Of a DNA stretch of 64,000 bases, positions 12,601 through 23,249 are shown piece by piece. The first letter of the stretch is position 1. Every line of letters begins with the position of its first letter. A program made the position numbers and the translations under genes. The stretch lies in NCBI GenBank assembly GCA_019096065.1, contig JAGUCH010000001.1, positions 3,968,001 to 4,032,000 on the forward strand, in the 5' to 3' direction. The notes beneath the pieces were generated by a model. That model saw only the letters and a program-made list of their open reading frames with translations. It was not told where the DNA came from and searched no databases. The stretch is from Paracyclopina nana (Eukaryota; Arthropoda; Copepoda; Cyclopoida; Cyclopettidae).

Positions 12601-13465
12601 CGAGTGGCGGCGGAGAGAAAACGCGACATTCGTGTTAGAGCACGACAAGAGCTGCATTTCGGGTTAATCGGCCATATATCATCTTAAGTGATCTGCAGCA
12701 ATGTGGGTGATCCATAAGACTCGGCTCACGTTAGGCTGCTTTGACTAATCCCTAATTTAGCGTGCTTTTTTAGGGAGGCGGAAACAAAAAAGCATTTTTC
12801 ATGGCTATCACATTATAGACATCTGGACAAACAAACAATCACGAAAAAATATGATGATTCACTGCTCTTCTGAAGAGCAAAATTGGGTATTGAGATAAGT
12901 TTTGGGCCTTTTTTGGCTCCTGGCTTGGCACCTGCCACTTTTTTCCTCATTCCTGGACAGCAAAATAATCCCCATTTTGTCATGTTTGGTCAGCGGAAAA
13001 TTAAGTCTTGGCATTCAGTGGTGAGTCTTATCGAGAAAAAGAACCAAATTAAAAGCTGGTACGAGCAGCCAGAGGAGTTGTCATTGACGATCTCCTTTTT
13101 TTTATCAAGCGTTAGTGTTTCATGATTTCGATTTTTCCGTCAGCTGAGTCACGAAAATAAACAAGAATTCGTGCGAAAACATTGATGCATGATGACCCAG
13201 CGGCCAAGAGCCAATCGCGAGGACATAAAAAAGAGAATTCTCGCTACATTAAAAAAACCCTACAATCTTCGTAATTGAACGATAAATTTGATAGGGGTGA
13301 ATTCGAGCCATCATTGAGGCATTGGTAGTAGTGCAATGGGATAACAAAAGCTACACGTGACAACTGAGTGAGCAGCAGCTGTAAACAATGGGACAAAAAA
13401 TCGAATTTGGATCGATACTTTAGATAGGATTCAAACTTATCTTTACTTTCACCTTTGATTTACAG
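6649..13465. other. Gene-poor stretch, possibly a long 5' intron
   Basis: No coding exon was recognised on either strand. A hairpin repeat lies at 11444-11590. A very strong 3' splice site (pyrimidine-rich tract then TTTACAG) closes the stretch at 13465, suggesting that part or all of it is the first intron of the downstream chitin-binding gene. Confidence 0.45.
11444..11590. repeat. Inverted repeat / putative MITE (147 bp)
   Basis: The 30-bp arms at 11444-11473 and 11561-11590 are reverse complements with two mismatches. Related fragments (TTTAAATGTTGAGCG and variants) recur inside the loop and again near 12080-12125. No target-site duplication is evident. Confidence 0.5.
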
Positions 13466-13466
13466 G
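13436..13466 (+). promoter_or_regulatory. Strong 3' splice site before the CPAP1-like start exon
   Basis: A long pyrimidine-rich tract ending TTTACAG|GAAAG places an exon start at 13466. That is 196 nt upstream of the chosen ATG and in front of the signal-peptide exon, whose donor is at 13736. It indicates at least one further 5'UTR exon upstream. Confidence 0.55.
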
Positions 13467-13661
13467 AAAGATTTGCAAGGTGCCGCATCAGAGAGGCCTT
13501 TTGTTCACGCCAAGCAGCAAAAATGACGTGAAAATACCGAGCCCAGCCCGAGAAAAAGATCTCTCCAAGCATGAGATCTCCCGAAGAAGACGATGATGAA
13601 AACATTTCCTTTCATTGGTAATCAACAGAAAAGGGGCATCATTGGATTTATTCTCGTCAAA

Positions 13662-16600
13662 ATGGGTCAACGTGGCAAAAGACTCCTCGTACTTTTGTTC
13701 TTGTGCAACTTCTCACTTCAGCTTCTCATTGGCGAGGTAAGCTTAGCTCTTTTCTACGGGTTGTCTCAAAAACAGCCAATGCAGTTGGAAAACAGCCAAA
13801 AAGTGTTGCGAAATATGTCATCCTGTCTGTAGGTTGTGACGGAACGTGAAATGTTTTTGCTACACCCTGTCTTTATATGCATACGCCCCAGTGAGCCTCA
13901 AAAAGCTTCAAGGCGAGAAAATGAATGCCGAGTTCATTATGGTGTCACTCTTGGGTACAAATGGTTAGTTACTCGCTCAAAGGGCCCTGTTTTGATCGGG
14001 GATCTCGCGAAGGAATTTGCTGTAGCGTGCTTGCCAATTTTTTTCATTCAATGAGCTGCAATTTTGCACACTTGACCAAACGTTCTCCCTCAGTTTGACC
14101 TCACTAAATTGATATTGAGAAAGTTGCACAAATGATGCGGAGGGAATTTTTTCCAAGAGTTACGAGCCCCTTGTAATTATAGTAATGCCTTGCTAATATT
14201 TATCAATATGGGCTACACGTTTTTAACCTTTTCTAATTAGTGTAATATAGCATACATTTGCAAAAAAAGAAATCGTGCATTTTTTAAATGTGCTCATGCA
14301 GCCCGAGAAAAAGCTGCATTCAAATTGGCTCTAGCAGAGAGCTTTAGGCTCCATACCGAATTTATGCTTGCTATGATTTCAACTAGAGAAAAATCCTGCT
14401 TAACGTTCAATGCAAATGAGCATAGCTAGCAAAGCTCATGATGATGTATAGGCAAGCTGATAAAATCGCGAATTGCCAGTGATGCAAAAATACACCTCAG
14501 GCAGATCGTGATCATCACCTAAGCTCTCTTGCTTCGAGCTCATGTGAGACCTAGGTGTTAAAAACCCCTGATTGAACTTGCCGGGCTTTTTTGCACGGCT
14601 GTAATTAGTAGACTAATGCTACTGGTTACCTTGGCTAAGATTATTCTTGGAAACGCTTGGCAAAGGGGCTCTCAGGTGACGCACTTTTCAGGAAAACCCC
14701 CTTATTTGGACATGTCACTCGACACTTATAGGTTTAGAGTCGTAAAAACAAAAGGGTGATGGTGGTGATGTCAAGGTTAACGCCGTCCTTGCGTGAAATG
14801 GGTAATGATAATCTCCAAAGATATTGCAGATTCCTAGTTGTCTATAAATCAACTAGAGTAGAGAGGTTACAGTAATGAATGAGACTTACTGGATCCAATA
14901 TCAAGATAATCTAGTTGGGTCATTTAGATACAAATCTCTAATAATTGGCCATGCTTAGAGCCTGGAGGCAATTGAAAAGTTCTGCAATTAGATCATCTTG
15001 CCTTCTATAATATGGGTAATACAAAGGAACCATTAGACTCTGAGCCAGAGCTAATCACGCTTGACAACATGCCTGCTTTTCACAGGCTGCAAACAGATCT
15101 CTTTTTGGCATCATTATGCATTGCTCATGATGGAATGTTTCTCATTTCAGGCCTCAGCTGACTCCTCGTTTCCAAGGGGGCCCCGAGGTGGTCAGCCAGA
15201 ACCCATTGTGCAAAGAAGACAATCTTTTGATGATTCTGAATCGCATATTAGTCAAGACAAACAAACGACAAGCAGCTGGTCTTTCTTCTCCCTCGGAAAT
15301 AGTCGCAATAAAAGGAAGCTGCCAAATGGCAGCAGGGAATCGATGCCTGATTTTTCGTGCAGGGATCGGCCGCCAGGCTATTACGCTGACATAAAACTTG
15401 GCTGTGAGGTGAGTAGAGACAGCTCCATTCGTGAAACGCACTTCTTGTGCCGAATCCCTCGGTGATGGATGTCAAATTGTCTTCTCGAGGTTCCCTGCAG
15501 GCCTCGCGGACTTTTAAAGCCTATGGTTAGAAAGAAATTGTGGTTAGGCGCTTTACTCATTTGAATAGCTAGGACACTGCTCGCGCGCCGCCCGGTGTGA
15601 CCTTAAGGCCGCGGCCATCATTATTGTTACTGTATCACATTTAACAGCCCAAATGAGCCATTTTAAGGTCAAGTCAATGGGGAGCTCGCTTATGATAATT
15701 GCCTTTTATGGCTTGTAGCGTAATTGTGCTACATTCCTAATTAATATTTCCTTTCTCTTTTAGTGACGCAGGCATCTAATTGGGCCTGCATTCCCTTTTA
15801 GAGTAGTGCTCTGCATAAATACATTACTATGTAGTGCTAGGCCATGTCAGAATTTAATTGCATCCAAGTAACAAATGAACTATTTCTAATCTGATGAGCT
15901 TTTTTCAGCCTTCACTGCAATTATGTAGTGGTCTTCTTTGCTTTATTAGGCAATGCCATTCCCACTGGAGCTTAAAAACGTTTCCGGAAGATTTTAGGTG
16001 TATATATGGCTGCCCACAGCTGAGGTGGAAGGTGGTCGAATAAAAAGATAAATTAGGGCAGAAGCAGAAATAGTTTGCTGGAATGATCAACTTGAGTGAT
16101 ATAGGAACCTATAAACGTCAGTTTAGTCGCTACTGCAATAAGATTTATCATTTTTTGGCCTCCCACATGCACACAGAAGTGTGTACGAGCGGCTGTGGAA
16201 TTTTTTGTGAGATGCATTTCGATCTACTTCTGTGTGGACTACCTCGTAGGTGTCAATTTTGCTCATTGTTGGCATCATCATTTTTATTCACCAAGGTCAC
16301 GAATAGCTATCAAAATTTGTAATCTTCAATCCTGCTTAACAAGAGACACTAATGCGAACCATCCAGATCTCGCGTCTAGGTCAGCTGCCTAGACCTTTTT
16401 TGCTCTGCAATCATTCATATGGATCATGGTTAGAGATGGAGCGATAATCCTTCTCCTCTAAAAATGTGGCCCAGTGCACGCAATCATGCGCATTTTTCGG
16501 CCATATATCCAGATCAGCGTCTTCATCACTGAGCATTCGCTTTTCGCCTCTTTTTCGCTCCATAACCAAAGTTACTGCCATGATTGGATTACCATTGTGA

Positions 16601-19600
16601 GTATTGCTTCATATGGAGCCCAGTGGGATTTGTCCTGGCAAAAAACCGACCATTTCTCTACGAGCTAGCACATCATTTGACACACGAGATCTTGGCCCAA
16701 TTTTTTGCCCTACGTTCACAAAGAATGGAGATGTCAGCCATCCCCTCGTGTGGAGTTTTTTTTCCTGAAGCTTACAAAGTGAAACTTTTTGATCTATAAA
16801 TCACGCCACTTGTTGAGCAAAAGGTAGTATATTGAGATGATATGGAACCAGCAAGGGGTCCATAAGGGCCCCATAAAATCGGGCCCTGTGAGGGGCCTTT
16901 CCGATCAAAATCGTACTGCTTTGCTGAGGCACGCCTGAATTGGCTCCCCTAAAACCCATAGATTGCATTTAGTGCATCATGGTAGTGGCAGTCGTAGAGA
17001 AAACCGGAGATTTCCCACCACTATCACGAGATGCGTGAACATCTCATATTCATATATGATGCAGGCTGTTACAGGGCATTTGAGCCTCGTTAACTAGCAA
17101 GCCAACTGAGCTGCCGACTCCATCTATTTTGGCCATAATTCACCTAAGAAAGAGGTGGCCTCCCCTGAGAAAGAGATAACAGGGTGGTTAGCAATTTGCA
17201 GTCACTCCTAGCTAACATTCGGTCGCATTGTTTTGAGAAGTGGCTTCTTCAGCACTCAGTAGGTAGCTAGGGAGCACCCTGGGTTACTTGTACGCATGTA
17301 GCTGCCATGTATAAATCAGTCATTATAGAAGCCCAGTGCAATAACATCCAGTAGCTAATAGCAAAACTTGATGGCTTCTTCGCCACAATATCTATAGGGA
17401 TAGCTTTGTATGAGCACTTTTATATCTCAATGCCTTTTTCGAAACGAATGCAGGCTAAATTGGCACGTGCCACTTGGACGCATGAGATGGATGGGTAAAA
17501 GTCTAGATACCCATTTCATTATGCATGATGGGCTACCAGAACCGAGCTGGAAAAGTGGTGATCGTAAAAAAGGAGAATGCTAAAATATTGCTCACTTGAA
17601 TGCAACCAATTTCCGAATCAATCTCCATTGGAGAGTGATGGCACCACTTTTTGCTGGTGAAAACCCCGATCGCAAAACATTTAAACGAAGATTGACGCGT
17701 TGCAAAGCTTTTTGAGCAAAGAGCGTTATGAGAAAAATATTTTTGTGCACTCCCTCTGAACTACACCTTCGTAATTTAGCACCATTAGTGGCCTTATTTT
17801 CGCATTCTTGATGGTACGTGCAGAGCATTTAATAATTTATGTGGCAAGCATCAATCATTTTTATTGTAAGCTTGCGACCTGAATGCAGCTGCATTTTAAA
17901 TATTGAGCAGTGCAACAATTAATTTATGGTAGCCGTTCTCTCTGAAAAGGAGCTCTCTAGGTATTGGGAGTGATGGACAGTGCAGATAAGTCAGCGTTTT
18001 ATTTGGTTAGACAATAAGAGTTATGTAGGAAGATAGAACGAGCAATTGTCATTGCACCTACCACTAGGCCTTGCAACGAGGCAGATAAAAAAGTTTCACT
18101 TTTAAAGTTCGTGCCTGATCACCCAAGATGATGGCATATATGGAATGATGATAGCGAAAATGACCCGTACAAAATTCTCTGGCTCACGTGCAAATTAGAG
18201 GAGGGCTAGCCGGAGGGGCCTAAATTCATGCCAAGATATTCGTTTGATAATCATCTATACCAAAATTAATATCTTCTGACGATGCAATGAAGCTAGAAAA
18301 ACATTGACGTAAAAAATTTACTGTACGCTAATGACTTCTGCAACATCTCAAACAAAAGTTGAAACGATGTGGTTTGCTGGTAGCAATCAGACTGGTTTCA
18401 TATTCATACATTAGCAGTCACGGCAGTAAACTATGCATCATTAAAAAGCACTTGATTGCACACTAGGGCTTAACCCAGCTCCTACGAGTTAGAAAGTATG
18501 ATATTACATAGTTGGTTTTTCAGCAACATTTTGCCCCAGATACTCAAGTAATTAATGCTTCCCAGCTTTCCCAGTTTCGTTTTGCGTATCAAAGTGAACA
18601 GAAATATGGTACGAAGTCAGACTTACCCTCGTGGATTGGAGGAAATATGGCCTGTATTAAGGGTCTACCATTTTTTCGGATTGTTTGCTGGAACGTACAG
18701 GAAATCCAACCCTACCATTTTGTATCCTTCTAAGCCTATCCTGTTTTGGATTGTTTTCTCGAGCTGGCTGATCCTGCTTTGGGGCTCGCAAATGCTCACA
18801 AATATTTACTTGTGGCTTTCAAGTGGCCAAACCCTGGGCAACTATTTTACGGCCTATAGCTGGTTTTCTGACTCTGCATTTGACCTCATCACCTTCTACG
18901 TTCCGATTGTGTTGGCCGAGTTCAGTATGGCCATCATGGTTTTAGAGCTTTACTTTGTGGCCAATCAATTGCCAGACTTCTTGACGCAATTGACTTCATT
19001 TTATTACTCCATAAATGACTTGCCTGTCACCGAGGCAAACAAACAAATGAGGGATCTGGATTTGATGTCGCCAACGAACGCAAGAACGCTCAAATTCTTG
19101 GCACTGTAATAATTACGCCTTGGATCCGGACTGGAATTCCGATAGGGCAATCCGGATTTCAGTCCGGATCACTTTACCCTTTATAGCACCTATTAATGAA
19201 ACCTCAATTTATTAGGCAATTGGCTTTGATCGTTGTTGGCTCGTTTTTCTGCTTTGGCGGGATCGTAGGCTATGGAGCCAGATATCTTGGCTTTACTCCA
19301 ATTGCTATCGCTCTATGCGCAATCGTCATTATTCCTTTTAATGCCTTCTTTTATGGGCCCACTCTGTTAAACCAGTTGCTACTCAGCAATGTTGTCTCCA
19401 CTTTGGATGACCAATGCATGGATTTGCTCGCTCAATTGGAGCATTTTGAAAAGAGCGACTTTGGCACCACTGTGTTTGCTGCGCAAGAGAGCTCCACCAG
19501 GTCATTAGACAGCAAGGAAAGAGATCAACTGACCAAGTTCGAGGCCAACTGTCGAGTTTTTCTGGACTCGATTGATCAATCCAGGAAGCTATTTGAAGGT

Positions 19601-21967
19601 CCTCTGTTTGCCCAGATTTTTATCATCATGCTCATGTGCACTCTGGCTGCATATGCACTTTTCGCCTTCTTAGTCAGCCTTCTCTGGGCCACTGAGGACT
19701 CCTATTGGGTGAAGGAGCCGTTGCTGACCTCTTTGGTTCTCTTTGGATATTGCCTTTATGTCTTAGGGCCTGGAACGATACTCTATGCCATTCCTGAGCT
19801 GATTTCAACGCTAGAATGCAAATTGGATCGAATAATCAGGGAACTTCGCGACTTTGAGTTTGTTGGTGACCACGATGTCTTTGTAGACGTTGAGCACCCG
19901 AAATTGTTCAAGAAGGCTAAAACCGGGATTCTGCATAGGCTGAGTGACTTCAAGGGGTTCCCAGCTAGAAAGTGTTTCTATGTAAACTCTGGACTTTTTG
20001 CAAGACTTGCTAGATGCATAGTTGTATTTCTTCTAATGTTGGCACCATTCAAGCTGGGGGAGCTCATCCTCATTCAGATATTGAAACAAAAGCAAATATA
20101 GGCCATCAAATCATGTTGCACGAGTTTCATTAGTATAGGTGTGCAAATAAACGTTTCTGTTGCAGGTTTACCATTTGTGTAACCGACATGGAGGTGGCAT
20201 GGCCTTTGAATGTCCTGGTGGGACCAGATTTCAGCAAAGGACCATGGTTTGTGATCACAAGCACTTAGTGGATTGCAATGATAGTGAGCAGTACTTCCAC
20301 TCCAATCTCCGGATTGGTCAGCCGGATGTCAATTTCATCGATGACAAAAGTAAGCAGTTTTCATACATGGGAACAGATAGGATTTTTATACAAGCATTTC
20401 AGGCTCAACTGATGTGTTCATGCAAGTCATTGTGAAAGACGACGAAGATCGAGATGATCATCGCAAGATGCAGCTGGTGTTCAAAGATCACCACCATGAC
20501 TCCTTTAATGGGGTTGAAGAACCGGTTAAATCACATGCTCTGATCGGCCGAGGCAAGGACTCGTTTTTCTTGGTTGCACAAGATTTAGACAATCCGGCCC
20601 TGATCCGAGACTCCAGGAAAGTGCTGAATCAAGTTTCTTCCAAGATGAAAAAACCAATCAAGATGCCGGCCTCCTCCAAGCTTCCAACCTTCCCCAATTA
20701 CCCTGTAGAAATGAGAGAGGTGAAGCCTGAAAATCCACTCAGCTTCCACCAGGCCTTTGGGACTGACTTTGAGGCTTCGTCTGGTCTTGTGACCACAAAA
20801 ACGACGACCACAACATCAACTACGACAACAACAGCTTCTTCTGTGGCCAAAAGGCCTAGCCTTCAAGTATCTCCTCCAGATGTGGATGCTTTGGTATCAC
20901 AGTTTTACTCCTCTAAGAAAAAGAAAAAGCCTATTCATAGGCTGCCTAAAAATCATCCACTTGAAAGAGTCCTGCCACCCTCAGCAAGGGTGGTGGGGAT
21001 TCAGCCATTGAGAAAAATTCCCCTTTCTAATCGAGTGAAAGCCCCAGAATTCATGACACTGGGCGACTTTCTACGCAAATTTCCCAACATGGACAAAATG
21101 AGAAGTGCCTCCATTGTACCAGTCCCAGTCACTGACGAAAAGCACATTCGCATGATTGAGCTACTGGCAGCACAACCCACTGCTGTCGTCCCCCACAAAG
21201 TGACTGGTGATCTGGATGAAATGTTCAAAGAGCTCGAGCAGCTTATTTCTAAAAGAGCTGAGCGAAAAATCAGCTTCACCTTCGGCCAAGATGATTCCAA
21301 TCACCAGATTGCTAATTTTGAGCACAACCATGACAACAGCAATGGTGAGACTGCTAATCAAGGATTGTCAGTGAGGCCTCGAGGTGGCCATCCAGGGCCA
21401 CGGTTTATGAACACACAAAAGCCAGATACCACATCGAGTAGCAGCACCACCACACCTTTGCTTGAGTTTGGTTTCAAGCCCATTTTAGCTACAAGTCCCA
21501 AGCCAACGACGAATACAATCGAACCATCAACGGTTTTGGGCCAGCCCTCAAGATTCCGATTTTCAAGCTACGATGACATCATTGATGAAACTGATACCCT
21601 GGTGGCCCCCCGACTTCCCCGTCAGCCCAGTGATGAGTTGGACAACGAAATTAGTGATGCATTTTTCTTCACGACCACTCCCAAACCGACTACAAGCTCC
21701 TTGCTCCTGGCGAGCCCTGCGAACACAGCCAATCCGGATTTGGCCGTAATCAAGCCCGGCGTTTTCGACATGAGGAAATTTTTCTTCATTCCCACAAAGC
21801 AAGTTCAGCACAGCATTAACACCAATGGCCTCACTCCGGTTCAACCTAACAATAATGCTGAAAGAAGAGTGCACCATGGACCGCCAAGGCATCAGTTCTT
21901 CAAGCATATTCAGCAAAGGCAGCAGCAAAAGCAGAAGCAACAGCAGCACAGATTCTTTCGGGGTTAG
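13662..21967 (+). CDS. CPAP1-like secreted chitin-binding (CBM14) protein
   Basis: Four coding exons are predicted: 13662-13736, 15151-15408, 20166-20349 and 20403-21967, giving 693 aa with all phases consistent. Residues 1-25 form a signal peptide (basic n-region, then LLVLLFLCNFSLQLL). One type-2 chitin-binding domain (CBM14) spans about 95-148, with six cysteines at 95, 110, 116, 127, 140 and 148 and the arthropod-type GYYAD and YHLC motifs. It is split across the 4.7-kb third intron. The rest is long and low-complexity: threonine runs near the start of exon 4, a lysine patch, and a Gln/His-rich tail. A single CBM14 domain with a signal peptide fits the CPAP1 cuticle proteins, which bind chitin in the extracellular matrix. 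ATG 13662 was preferred over one at 13593 because it gives a clean signal peptide. A strong acceptor at 13465 implies an upstream 5'UTR exon. A receptor gene is nested in the third intron. Confidence 0.88.
15409..18554 (+). other. Intronic sequence of the CPAP1-like gene upstream of the nested receptor
   Basis: This is the first part of a 4757-nt intron (15409-20165). No further exons or repeats were recognised. Promoter elements for the nested gene must lie here but none stood out. Confidence 0.6.
18555..20101 (+). CDS. Gustatory-receptor-like 7TM chemoreceptor, nested gene
   Basis: Two exons, 18555-19105 and 19216-20101, are joined by a 110-nt GT-AG intron in matching phase and give 478 aa. 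The protein has several long hydrophobic segments (for example about residues 63-82 and 109-131, and four more in exon 2) separated by charged loops, with a cytoplasmic-looking loop rich in Asp/Glu/Lys before the last helices. Length, layout and the short C-terminus after the last helix fit arthropod gustatory receptors, the ligand-gated channel family that crustaceans use for taste and smell. The classical TYhhhhhQF motif of the last helix is not recognisable, so the family call rests on architecture. The start could be the second Met (residue 18). It lies wholly inside intron 3 of the CPAP1-like gene, on the same strand. Another divergent 7TM family cannot be excluded. Confidence 0.7.
19106..19215 (+). 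other. Short structured intron of the receptor gene
   Basis: The intron runs from GTAATA to TTATTAG. It contains an inverted repeat: GATCCGGACTGGAATTCCG from 19123 is complementary, with small differences, to CGGATTTCAGTCCGGATC ending at 19170. A nearer acceptor (TATAG at 19186) is out of phase with the donor, so the 19215 acceptor was chosen. Confidence 0.65.
20146..20151 (+). terminator. Poly(A) signal of the nested receptor gene
   Basis: AATAAA lies 45 nt after the receptor stop codon and only 14 nt upstream of the host acceptor AG (20164-20165). Cleavage at the usual distance would fall at or just beyond the start of host exon 3. Confidence 0.6.
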
Positions 21968-22287
21968 CATTAAGCTTCCAAAATGTGCGAAGAGTCTTGA
22001 AAGCTGTGCGCTCAAAGTTTTCTCTCTTCATAAGAAAACCTTGCCCCAAAATGAGCTCTAATACTACAATGAACAATTCTCAGTGCCATTATGTACAATG
22101 ACATCATTTTTGAAAGCAGAACTGACACACTTATTATAAACTACTTTTTGTATTTATGTACAATTCACACACCGTAAAATACAATTTCACTCGCCTCTGT
22201 ACGATCTAAGTGAGTACGGAGTTTTGGAGTTGAATTGTGATATCAATTTTTATGATGATTTCAGTGTTGTGCCAGAGCAGAGATTAC

Positions 22288-22293
22288 AATAAA
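22288..22293 (+). terminator. Poly(A) signal of the CPAP1-like gene
   Basis: A canonical AATAAA lies about 320 nt after the stop codon in AT-rich 3'UTR sequence and upstream of the start of the PDZ gene. Confidence 0.55.
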
Positions 22294-22425
22294 TTAAAAG
22301 ACACATTATTATTGCACACCACTTGCTATTTGACGACGCAATCTATTGAGTTATCAGTGACCGCAGTTTTGAATACCCACTCGGTAATTCAGTGATTGTT
22401 CAACTGCTTCTCAACGGGTTGAAAC

Positions 22426-23116
22426 ATGTCTATGAAAAAGACTTCAAGCATTTCCGGACTCAAGAGAGCCGATTCCTCTCATCCGGATGACTTGACTGCA
22501 GTACCCAGGTGAATATCCAAATTTTTATTGACCTCTCACTTCTTTTAACGTAGCACATTTCGATGTGATTTAGCTGCACGTCATTCAAGCATTTTGGCGA
22601 TCCAGTTGATGGAGTAAGGTATCGAATGACTGAATACAATTCGGAACTTGTTCGAACTATATCGATGGACTTGAGGAAGGAAACTGCAGATGAAGACACT
22701 GTAGATGTAAACTCCTCTAAAAAAGGCTCTCAAAAAGCCACCCTATCAGTCAAGCCAGAGGAGAAGGTGGAGCTGGGATTCGATTTGATGAGTTTGACTG
22801 CTCGAAGAGGCCATTTCGTTGATCACGTAATATTTTTTTACTGTTATCCCTGGCTGAGCCCTAAAAATGCCTTCTTCAGGTCAAAGAGGCTTCCAAAGCA
22901 GATTCCGCAGGATTAAAGCATGGCGACTTGATATTAGAAGTGAACGGCCAAAAAATACGAGATTTGGCCCACGATGAGGTTGTCCAATTAATTCGTCAAT
23001 CCTCTGAAGATGCAGACACCATTCATTTTTCTGTCGTCCCTAAACAAAATGTTCAGGAGGAAAATGATGAAGAAGAAGAAGGAGGAATTGAAATTATGAA
23101 GCCAAAAAGCAATTAA
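22426..23116 (+). CDS. Single-PDZ-domain protein
   Basis: Three exons (22426-22508, 22574-22826, 22880-23116) are joined in phase by introns of 65 and 53 nt and encode 190 aa. The PDZ domain covers about residues 82-165. The carboxylate-binding loop is GFDL (96-99), the AGLKHGDLILEVNG segment is typical, and helix B begins with His143 (HDEVVQLIR), which predicts class I ligands of the S/T-x-hydrophobic-COOH type. The domain resembles those of NHERF-like scaffolds. The 80-residue N-terminus is polar and the C-terminus strongly acidic. There is no signal peptide or membrane segment, so a cytosolic adaptor is likely. The start is the first ATG in frame; the first exon is short and less certain than the rest. 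A poly(A) signal follows at 23239. Confidence 0.85.
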
Positions 23117-23238
23117 AGCTCACAATGAGTTCTATTTCAGAGAAGAATGACAAAACAAAACCACAATCACAAAAGGCTTCAAGAACTGCTCGGTACATAA
23201 TGCTGCAGCATAATTCACTTATATGGCTTAACGACGAA

Positions 23239-23244
23239 AATAAA
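23239..23244 (+). terminator. Poly(A) signal of the PDZ gene
   Basis: AATAAA occurs about 120 nt after the PDZ stop codon, on the same strand. Confidence 0.5.
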
Positions 23245-23249
23245 TGACG

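Noticed and set aside
19106..19186. Receptor intron ending at TATAG (19186)
   Set aside because: The acceptor looks good, but its phase does not match the donor at 19105|19106.
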